DNA of 8,498 nt from Clostridia bacterium. Lineage in GTDB: Bacteria > Bacillota > Clostridia > Monoglobales > Monoglobaceae. The position numbers and the translations under genes were made by a program. The notes beneath the pieces were generated by a model. That model was not told the origin of the DNA and searched no databases. It saw only the letters and a list, made by a program, of their open reading frames with translations. Below are positions 1 to 5,598 of this stretch, one piece after another (positions within the stretch are counted from its first letter, which is position 1; each line of letters opens with the position of its first letter). Where the stretch lies: positions 1 through 8,498 of the forward strand of contig JAFQRU010000135.1 of the NCBI GenBank assembly GCA_017409915.1. The letters run 5' to 3'.

Positions 1-367
1 CCTCCAAAAGAACAATATCCCCAACCATTTCACGCTTAATTCCAAGCCCCATAAGACTTCCTAAAATGTCGCGGTGGCTCATTTCCCCCAAATTTCTCGC
101 CGTAACGCAGAGGGCGCAAAGCTCCTCTTTCGCCTCCTCCTCGGAAACATATTCGGGGAAAGCAATAAACAAAGTTCGCTCCGCCTCGTCATATCCCCCG
201 AAAAACATTGTCTTTGCCGAATACGGTTTCTTCAAGCTTTTCTGTAAAAACACTCTTTCAGACGGGGTTAAAAAGCCCACAGACTTAACCATATATTTGT
301 TTTCGCAGATATCTATGGTGTCCTGGGCCTTTGAAAGCAAAAGCTTAGTTTCATCTTTTTGCGGCAT
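1..367 (-). CDS. ylmH: YlmH, S4-domain RNA-binding protein (3' part beyond window)
   Basis: Partial gene: the first 122 codons, from an ATG at 367-365, run off the window edge with no stop. I translated it by hand from the reverse strand. Seen: a FLTPSE segment (residues 32-37), FFGGYDEAER (55-64), and the HRDILGSLMGLGIKREMVGD stretch (98-117), which is the family hallmark. YlmH proteins are usually about 250-260 residues with the S4 RNA-binding domain at the C-terminus, so that domain would lie outside the window. In B. subtilis the gene sits between sepF/ylmG and divIVA; family members have been linked to division and to ribosome/peptidyl-tRNA quality control. It starts 6 bases after the sepF stop and in the same frame, with no good Shine-Dalgarno, so translation probably depends on coupling to sepF. 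Identity is confident from motifs plus context; the exact cellular role is less settled. Confidence 0.9.
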   Translation of the reverse strand, partial: MPQKDETKLLLSKAQDTIDICENKYMVKSVGFLTPSERVFLQKSLKKPYSAKTMFFGGYDEAERTLFIAFPEYVSEEEAKEELCALCVTARNLGEMSHRDILGSLMGLGIKREMVGDIVLLE

Positions 368-373
368 AGGAAA

Positions 374-838
374 TTAGTTGCCCCAAGGGAAGATACCCTT
401 GTTGCGAAGCTCGTCCTTAAAGTCGCCCATAATTCCAACATTATAAGGAGTTATAATGAAAATTCCGTTAGATACCTTCTGGATATTTCCGTCAAGAGCA
501 TAAACCGCACCACTTAAAAAGTCAACAATTCGTCTTGCGATATCCTTTTCAACAAATTCAAGGTTCATAACAACCGGCTTTTTGTTCTTTAAATGATTTG
601 CAATATCTCTTGCATCATCAAAAGTTTCAGGCTGCATAACAACAAGTTTAAGCTGTGCTGTTGTATGGATTTTAACAACCTTGTTCTTTTTGCCGTCAGT
701 TGTAACTTCGCTTTCTGCATCAAATTTTGAGCCTATTGTGGCACCGTTATTTTCTGTTGATTCATCGAAAAATTCATCATCAAGATCATCTTCCGTATTA
801 AATCCAATCATTGTTAAAAGCTTGTTTACAAAACTCAT
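374..838 (-). CDS. sepF: SepF, FtsZ membrane anchor / cell division protein
   Basis: SepF is a cytoplasmic division protein that polymerises into rings, binds the FtsZ C-terminus and tethers the Z-ring to the membrane. The protein is 154 residues, close to the B. subtilis length. Seen: a short amphipathic N-terminus (MSFVNKLLTMIGF), as in the membrane-targeting helix; an acidic linker (residues 16-50); and the globular SepF core (about 64-136) with VVMNLE (89-94), RRIVDFLSGAVYAL (102-115) and IFIITPYNV (126-134). G110 in DFLSG probably corresponds to the B. subtilis glycine needed for polymerisation. The start is ATG at 838-836. A longer frame opening with TTG at 853 is unlikely, because that TTG overlaps the GGAGG ribosome-binding site (847-851), which is 8 bases from this ATG. 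It lies 32 bases after ylmE and 6 bases before ylmH, probably in one transcript. Confidence 0.96.
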   Translation of the reverse strand: MSFVNKLLTMIGFNTEDDLDDEFFDESTENNGATIGSKFDAESEVTTDGKKNKVVKIHTTAQLKLVVMQPETFDDARDIANHLKNKKPVVMNLEFVEKDIARRIVDFLSGAVYALDGNIQKVSNGIFIITPYNVGIMGDFKDELRNKGIFPWGN

Positions 839-846
839 TATGTATA

Positions 847-851
847 CCTCC
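847..851 (-). promoter_or_regulatory. Shine-Dalgarno site for sepF
   Basis: GGAGG on the minus strand, separated by 8 bases from ATG 838-836. It fixes the sepF start there and rules against the in-frame TTG at 853, whose own codons make up this site. Confidence 0.9.
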
Positions 852-870
852 AAAATATATAAAATTTTAA

Positions 871-1554
871 TTATTCTCTGTGTCCGAATATGCCTGTCCC
901 TACGCGGACCATAGTGGCCCCTTCCAAGATGGCGATTTCAAAATCTCCCGACATTCCCATCGAAAGTTCTTCCATATCTATATTATCAACTTTTTTCTCT
1001 TTAATGTCAATAGAAAGTTTTTTAAGTCCCCCGAAAATCTCGTGAAGTTCATCCTCTCCTGCACCTAAGGGGGCCATAGTCATAAGACCTTTAACCTTCA
1101 CATTTTCAAGGCTTTTTACCTCATTTAAGAGGGGAAGCACCTCTTCCTTTGGAAGACCGAATTTGCTTTCTTCGCCGGATATATTTACCTGAATTAAGAT
1201 TTTCTGGACCTTGTCAAACTTCTTTGCCTGTTTATCAATTTCCTTTGCAAGTTCAAGAGAATCAACGGAGTGGATAAGGTCAACCTTATCAATTATGTAT
1301 TTGACCTTATTTTTTTGAAGATGACCGATTAAATGCCAGACAGCCCCTTCAATATGGTCAAACTTTTCCATTATCTCCTGAACTCTGTTTTCCCCTAAAA
1401 CACGGATTCCGCAGCCTACTGCCTCTTTTATAAGAGAGACAGGCTTGGTCTTTGACACGCCGATCAAGGTTATTTCATCCCTTTTTCGTCCGGCGGATTT
1501 TGCAGCATTTTCAATTTTTTTCTCAACTTCTTTAATGTTTTCTAAAATGCCCAT
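871..1554 (-). CDS. ylmE: YggS/YlmE/PROSC-family PLP-binding protein
   Basis: A fold-type III, alanine-racemase-like single-domain protein that binds pyridoxal phosphate. It has no known catalytic activity and is known for PLP and amino/keto-acid homeostasis (E. coli YggS, human PLPBP). Seen in 227 residues, the usual length: the PLP lysine K35 in IGVSKTKP, GENRVQE (54-60), WHLIGHLQKNK (73-83), IHSVDS, the QVN strand followed by KFG, and near the C-terminus the phosphate-binding SMGMSGDFEIAI ... GATMVRVGTGIFG. Its ATG overlaps the stop of the HlyD-like gene (TAATG). No strong Shine-Dalgarno is visible (only a weak GAAGG/AGGG further upstream), so coupled re-initiation is likely. The next gene, sepF, follows after 32 bases; ylmE-sepF adjacency is conserved widely in Firmicutes, Actinobacteria and Cyanobacteria. 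Confidence 0.95.
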   Translation of the reverse strand: MGILENIKEVEKKIENAAKSAGRKRDEITLIGVSKTKPVSLIKEAVGCGIRVLGENRVQEIMEKFDHIEGAVWHLIGHLQKNKVKYIIDKVDLIHSVDSLELAKEIDKQAKKFDKVQKILIQVNISGEESKFGLPKEEVLPLLNEVKSLENVKVKGLMTMAPLGAGEDELHEIFGGLKKLSIDIKEKKVDNIDMEELSMGMSGDFEIAILEGATMVRVGTGIFGHRE

Positions 1555-2807
1555 TATCTCACGACCCTGCCTTCGTATATTTTAGACCCGCTGACAATAA
1601 CGCTGTCATAAAGCTTTATGGAGTTTTTCTCTTCTGTTGAAACAATCGCCCATTCGTCATCCATATAATGAACCTTTGCACCTCGGAACTTTATTTTGTT
1701 TCCTGAAAGGATATAAACTCCCTTTTCCCCGTCCTTGACTCTGATGCTCTTTGACGGAATTTTCATTCCCTCGTGGGTTCTCATTATAACATCAATTTTC
1801 GCCGTGGAAATTGAATAAAGGTTGTCCACATATCCTGCGGACTTTACAACAAGAACAACCTTGCCGTCATGCTCATCCGCAATCTTATAAACACTGCCGT
1901 TTATTATGTTATCACTTGAATCTAAAAATTTAAGTCGAATACCGTCGCCGACTTTCAGATTCTCGGCAATATCCTTATCAATTATTGCCGCCATATACCA
2001 GGTATAAGTGTCAACAATTTTCCCGATCGGAGCGTCCTTTTTAACAAAGACATTCTCCTCTTTTTTATTCTCTTTAACCTTTATGTCTTTCAGATATCCT
2101 TGGGTTATTTCTTCTATCTTAGAGTCGTCAAGAGTTTCTTCAAGACCGTCAACTCTTGCAGTAAAGGACCCTGCCACAGGGGTTTTAACAGCCACCTTTG
2201 ACATATCATTTTTGCTTTCAAGAGTTGCTTTTTCGCGGGTAAGCTCTTCTATCTGCTCTTTGGCGCTTTTTCCTGCCCCTGAAATTTTTCCTCTTGCATT
2301 GGCAACGCTGTCAAGGTTTTTCCTTACTTTGAAAATTTCCGCCATATTGTTATCCCGAACTAACGCAGGAAGCGAAACCACCGCCTTTAAAATGTCCTGT
2401 TCAAGTCGAACTGAGTCATTTTCAGAGGCCGACATACTTCTGTCGTTCTCTTTCAGTTCCTTAATTTTAGCATCAATTTCTTTAATGCGGTTTTTCTCCT
2501 CTGCGGGAATTTCTTTTTCATAGATATATGCAACGGTGCCCTCTTTGCCCACTCTTCCTGACTCCTCTACTGTGCATTCAAGATAACCGGAGGCTGTTGC
2601 GTTTATAATCGTCTGGTCCTTGAAGATATATCCGTCAACCGTAAAGCTTTCGGAAATTTCGCCCTCTCTTGCCATATAGGTAGTTATGCTGCCACCTGAG
2701 TTTATAATAAGGTTTATCCCCATATAAACGGCAAAAATCAAAAAGAGGCACAAAAGAAAAGTCTTGCCTGTAAGCTTTTTCTTACGCTTTTTCACTGTTT
2801 TCTTCAT
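1554..2807 (-). CDS. HlyD-like membrane-anchored adaptor protein of unknown partner
   Basis: A 417-residue protein resembling HlyD/membrane-fusion adaptors, but not assignable to a characterised system. Seen: a very basic cytoplasmic N-terminus (MKKTVKKRKKK), one membrane segment (about 17-36, LLCLFLIFAVYMGINLII), a first lipoyl-like half (about 74-96, SGYLECTVEESGRVGKEG), a charged helical hairpin likely to form a coiled coil (about 101-200), a second lipoyl-like half (about 205-224, VAVKTPVAGSFTARVDG), a beta-barrel-like part (about 258-345, with LKVGDGIRLKF) and a membrane-proximal-like end (350-417, with IPSKSIRVKDGEKGVYI). Type II topology with an extracytoplasmic body is inferred. Gram-positive HlyD-like proteins usually assist ABC exporters, yet no transporter gene is here; similar genes next to ylmE-sepF in Clostridia suggest an envelope or division role (inference). 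The start is set at the sixth codon of the longest frame (ATG 2807-2805), because AAGGAG at 2814-2819 is 6 bases before it. It overlaps the end of miaA by 26 bases in another frame. Confidence 0.8.
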   Translation of the reverse strand: MKKTVKKRKKKLTGKTFLLCLFLIFAVYMGINLIINSGGSITTYMAREGEISESFTVDGYIFKDQTIINATASGYLECTVEESGRVGKEGTVAYIYEKEIPAEEKNRIKEIDAKIKELKENDRSMSASENDSVRLEQDILKAVVSLPALVRDNNMAEIFKVRKNLDSVANARGKISGAGKSAKEQIEELTREKATLESKNDMSKVAVKTPVAGSFTARVDGLEETLDDSKIEEITQGYLKDIKVKENKKEENVFVKKDAPIGKIVDTYTWYMAAIIDKDIAENLKVGDGIRLKFLDSSDNIINGSVYKIADEHDGKVVLVVKSAGYVDNLYSISTAKIDVIMRTHEGMKIPSKSIRVKDGEKGVYILSGNKIKFRGAKVHYMDDEWAIVSTEEKNSIKLYDSVIVSGSKIYEGRVVR

Positions 2808-3762
2808 AGGGCACTCCTTCATTCTTAATTATACCAAACTTGTCTGTCAACATACAACTGTTTTTTACAATTTTATCATAACTGTAATCATTTTGTAATA
2901 CAATCCAGTTTATGTTCTCGTTCCGCCTAAACCAGGTCATTTGCCGTTTTGCATAGCGACGGCTTTCCTGCTTAACTTTATCAACTGCTTCGGGGAAGGA
3001 AATCTCTCCCTCAAAATAGGAGATAAATTCCTTATAGCCAATTGCCTGAAAGGCGGTGGAGCTTTTGTCAAAACCCTTATTCATAAGAGCCTTAATCTCA
3101 TCCAAAAGGCCATGGTCAAGCATTATATCAACCCTTTTGTTTATCCTTTCATAAAGGAGCTCTCTGTCCATATCAATCCCGATTATAAGGGCATCATAAA
3201 GTGATTCTCTTTCTGACTCAATGTTAACCTGAGTCATTGTTTTCCCCGTGGTCTTATAAATTTCAAGGGCGCGAATAACCCGCCTTAAATTATTTTCGTG
3301 GATTTTCTCGGCTGAAAGAGGGTCAATTTCTTCTAAAAGTTTATGAACTGCTCCATTCCCCTCTTTTCCCGCCAGATCATAAAGGGACTCCCTATAATCT
3401 GCATCCTCTTTTGCGTCGGAAAACTTGGTGTTGTTTATAACGCTGTCAAGATAGAGGCCTGTCCCACCTGTTAAAATGGGGAGCTTTCCTCTTCTTAGAA
3501 TATCGTCAATATATTCTCTCGCAAGATTTACATATTCCGCCACGCTGAAATTATCATTGGGGGAGATAATGTCAATCATATAATGGGGGATGCCTTGTTT
3601 TTCTTCTTCGGTCGGCTTGGCCGTTCCTATGTTCATCCCCTTATAAATCTGCATTGAGTCGCAGGAGACGATTTCCCCGTTATACCGCTTTGCAAGTTCA
3701 ATGGATAGGGCAGTTTTTCCTGACGCAGTCGGCCCTGCGATTGCAAGAATTTTGCTTTTCAT
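2782..3762 (-). CDS. miaA: tRNA dimethylallyltransferase MiaA
   Basis: MiaA transfers a dimethylallyl group from DMAPP to N6 of adenosine 37 in tRNAs reading codons that start with U, giving i6A37, which improves anticodon pairing and frame maintenance. Seen in 326 residues: the P-loop GPTASGKT (10-17); SCDSMQIYKGMNIGTAKPT (33-51) with the catalytic-type D35; GIPHYMID (57-64); GGTGLYL (99-105); the NLRRVIRALEI helix (158-168); FQAIGYKE (238-245); and RQMTWFR (273-279). Residues from about 288 form a tail beyond the conserved fold, and its codons contain a promoter-like sequence and the start of the next gene. The start is ATG 3762-3760 with a strong AAAGGAGGGG site (3768-3777), 20 bases after the mutL stop. 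The mutS-mutL-miaA order is common in Clostridia and points to one transcript. Confidence 0.97.
   Translation of the reverse strand: MKSKILAIAGPTASGKTALSIELAKRYNGEIVSCDSMQIYKGMNIGTAKPTEEEKQGIPHYMIDIISPNDNFSVAEYVNLAREYIDDILRRGKLPILTGGTGLYLDSVINNTKFSDAKEDADYRESLYDLAGKEGNGAVHKLLEEIDPLSAEKIHENNLRRVIRALEIYKTTGKTMTQVNIESERESLYDALIIGIDMDRELLYERINKRVDIMLDHGLLDEIKALMNKGFDKSSTAFQAIGYKEFISYFEGEISFPEAVDKVKQESRRYAKRQMTWFRRNENINWIVLQNDYSYDKIVKNSCMLTDKFGIIKNEGVPYEENSEKA
2814..2819 (-). promoter_or_regulatory. Shine-Dalgarno site for the HlyD-like gene
   Basis: AAGGAG on the minus strand, 6 bases before ATG 2807-2805 and lying inside the first codons of the longer frame that opens at ATG 2822. The upstream ATG has no comparable site, so 2807 is the better start. 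The site also lies within the miaA coding sequence. Confidence 0.8.
2828..2836 (-). promoter_or_regulatory. Possible internal sigma-A promoter (extended -10) for the division block
   Basis: The minus strand reads TGGTATAAT, a perfect extended -10 element (TGn plus TATAAT, with the hexamer at 2828-2833). A weak -35-like TTGTAT (2852-2857) lies 18 bases upstream. A perfect TTGACA at 2845-2850 is only 11 bases away, too close to act as its -35. A start site about 7 bases downstream, near 2821, would give a leader of roughly 14 bases including the AAGGAG site before ATG 2807. It overlaps the non-conserved C-terminal tail of miaA. The sequence match is direct; promoter activity is inferred, and AT-rich coding DNA can produce such matches by chance. 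Confidence 0.45.
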
Positions 3763-3782
3763 CTCTGCCCCTCCTTTAATTT

Positions 3783-5585
3783 TTATACTATACGCTTAAA
3801 CATTTTTTCAAAGTCCTGCTTGGAAAGAGAAACCGCGATTGGCCGTCCGTGTGGACATGATCCTTTCCCGTTTTTCATAAGCTCAAAGGTCTTTTTCGCA
3901 ATATCCTCCATTTCCTGAGAGGACAATTTCTTATTAGCCTTGATTGCATATTTGCAGGAAATCATATCTATCATTTTCTCTTCAAAATCCCAGAGAGAGT
4001 TTTTGAATCCTTTTTCCAAAGCCTCTATCATTTCAGACATAAGGCCTTTGATTTCTTCGTCTCCCGATAAAATTGGAGTCTGTCTTATGATAATTCCGTC
4101 ATTTCCAAATTCCTCTGCCTCAAAACCGAAATCCATAAGAACCCTTTGGTTTTCCTTAAATGTTTCCATTTCGCTAGGGCTTAAATTCATAACTATCGGA
4201 ACTAAGAGCATCTGGGAAAAGCTCTTCTTTTCCTTATAGTCTGAAAGAAGCTTTTCAAAACGGAACCTTTCATGAGCGGCGTGCTGGTCAATGAAGATCA
4301 CCTCTTCCCCTCTTTGAATTAAGACATATGTATCAAAAATCTGCCCGATTACAGAGTAAGGAATCTCCTCTTCCTTTTCTTCAATAAACTCAAAAACATC
4401 CTCTGCCGTTTCTTCTTTAAAAACATTTTCCTCTTTTTTAGGCGTTGTCAACTCAATGAATTGCTCAATGGTTTTTGTGTCCACTTCCTCTTTTTTGCTG
4501 CCAGTAAAAAACGGAAGGCGCATTTTAAACTGGGAACTTTCTTTGGGAGCCTCTTTATATTCATAAGGCGAGGTCTTTTCCTGCACCTGCTCTTTAACCC
4601 CCATAGAGAGAGCCTGGCTTACCGCCGAATAGACAATGTCATAAACCTTCTTTTCATCCGCAATCTTAATCTCCGTTTTTGCAGGATGAACATTAACATC
4701 CACCTGAGCAGGAGATAAATTTATGTTAAGCACGAAAAATGGGAACTTTCCAACCATAATGGAGTTTCTGTATGCTTCTTCGGCCACCTTTGCGATAACA
4801 TGATTTTTTATATATCTTCCGTTAACGAAAAGAGTTTGCCTTGTTCGGTTTCCTCTGGCAAGGTCACTCTTTCCACATACGCCGAAAATATGAACGCCGT
4901 CCTTTTCATAGTCAACTTCCAAAAGGCCCTTGGCATAATCAAGACCATAGACATTTAAAATAACATTCTTTAAATTTCCGTCCCCTGAGGTTGAGAAAAT
5001 CTCCGCTCCGTCGCAGATATATTTAAAGGCGATTGTCGGGTTTGCCATAGCAATCCTTCCCAAAATATCCGCAACATAGCCTGCTTCTGTTGAGTCCTTT
5101 TTAAGAAATTTCATTCTTGCAGGGATGTTTTCAAAAAGGTCGGAAATCTCCATAATGGTTCCTCGGTTGCAGGCAATCTCCTCTTTGGGAGAAGGGATGC
5201 CTCGGGAAATTTCCATTACTGTTCCTTCCTCTTCATCCTCGTTTCTTGTTATTATTCTCACATTTGACACGGCGCAAATACTGGACAGGGCCTCGCCACG
5301 AAATCCCATTGTTCCGATTGAATAAAGGTCTTCAATCTCGCGGAGTTTGCTTGTTGCATGGCGCATAAAGGCAGTTTCCACCTGGTCCTTTTTTATTCCG
5401 CAGCCGTTATCCGTAACTCTTATGTATTTAATTCCGCCTTTTTCAATTTCAACTTCAATTGATGTTGCTTTTGCGTCAATAGAGTTTTCAACAAGCTCTT
5501 TAACCACTGCGCTGGGGCGCTCTGCCACCTCTCCCGCCGCAATCTTATCAGCAATATTTTGAGGAAGAACCTTAATGTCTGCCAT
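3783..5585 (-). CDS. mutL: DNA mismatch repair protein MutL (nicking endonuclease type)
   Basis: MutL couples MutS mismatch recognition to strand incision. Seen in 600 residues: a GHKL ATPase N-terminus with E30 and N34 in ELVEN, DNGCGI (59-64), HATSKL (76-81) and GFRGEAL (94-100); an acidic, low-complexity linker (about 340-415); and a C-terminal dimerisation/endonuclease domain. The latter holds the metal-binding DQHAAHERFRFE motif beginning at D433, SCKYAIKA with C544, CPHGRP (577-582) and a terminal FKR (596-598). These mark a MutL that itself nicks the new strand, as in bacteria lacking MutH. QMLLVP (458-463) matches the sliding-clamp-binding site described for B. subtilis MutL. The start is ATG 5585-5583 with AAGGTGG immediately upstream; the gap from mutS is 13 bases, so translation is probably coupled. 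All expected motifs are intact. Confidence 0.98.
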   Translation of the reverse strand: MADIKVLPQNIADKIAAGEVAERPSAVVKELVENSIDAKATSIEVEIEKGGIKYIRVTDNGCGIKKDQVETAFMRHATSKLREIEDLYSIGTMGFRGEALSSICAVSNVRIITRNEDEEEGTVMEISRGIPSPKEEIACNRGTIMEISDLFENIPARMKFLKKDSTEAGYVADILGRIAMANPTIAFKYICDGAEIFSTSGDGNLKNVILNVYGLDYAKGLLEVDYEKDGVHIFGVCGKSDLARGNRTRQTLFVNGRYIKNHVIAKVAEEAYRNSIMVGKFPFFVLNINLSPAQVDVNVHPAKTEIKIADEKKVYDIVYSAVSQALSMGVKEQVQEKTSPYEYKEAPKESSQFKMRLPFFTGSKKEEVDTKTIEQFIELTTPKKEENVFKEETAEDVFEFIEEKEEEIPYSVIGQIFDTYVLIQRGEEVIFIDQHAAHERFRFEKLLSDYKEKKSFSQMLLVPIVMNLSPSEMETFKENQRVLMDFGFEAEEFGNDGIIIRQTPILSGDEEIKGLMSEMIEALEKGFKNSLWDFEEKMIDMISCKYAIKANKKLSSQEMEDIAKKTFELMKNGKGSCPHGRPIAVSLSKQDFEKMFKRIV

Positions 5586-5598
5586 TTATTTCACCACC

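Noticed and set aside
66..377. A 103-codon plus-strand open frame at the left edge
   Set aside because: It lies opposite ylmH, whose minus-strand translation carries clear family motifs; the plus-strand product resembles nothing.
839..870. The AT-rich ylmE-sepF gap (with TTAAAATTTTA), and the similar TAAAATTTTA in the gap before mutS at 8231-8240, as shared operators or terminators
   Set aside because: Both are short A/T palindromes that include the stop codon TAA, with no GC stem or T-run. Chance in AT-rich spacers explains them; no good -35/-10 pair is seen either.
2008..2523. A 171-codon plus-strand open frame opposite the HlyD-like gene
   Set aside because: It is antisense to a well-supported gene, is serine/leucine/phenylalanine-rich as expected for the complement of lysine/glutamate-rich coding, and shows no recognisable family motif.
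2782..2822. Frameshift or fusion between miaA and the HlyD-like gene
   Set aside because: MiaA is complete through its last conserved motif (WFR) and the downstream gene has its own Shine-Dalgarno and membrane segment; this is an ordinary short overlap in a different frame.
2845..2850. A perfect TTGACA as a -35 box for the internal promoter
   Set aside because: Its spacing to TATAAT is 11 bases, well short of the 16-18 used by sigma-A; only the extended -10 is retained as evidence.
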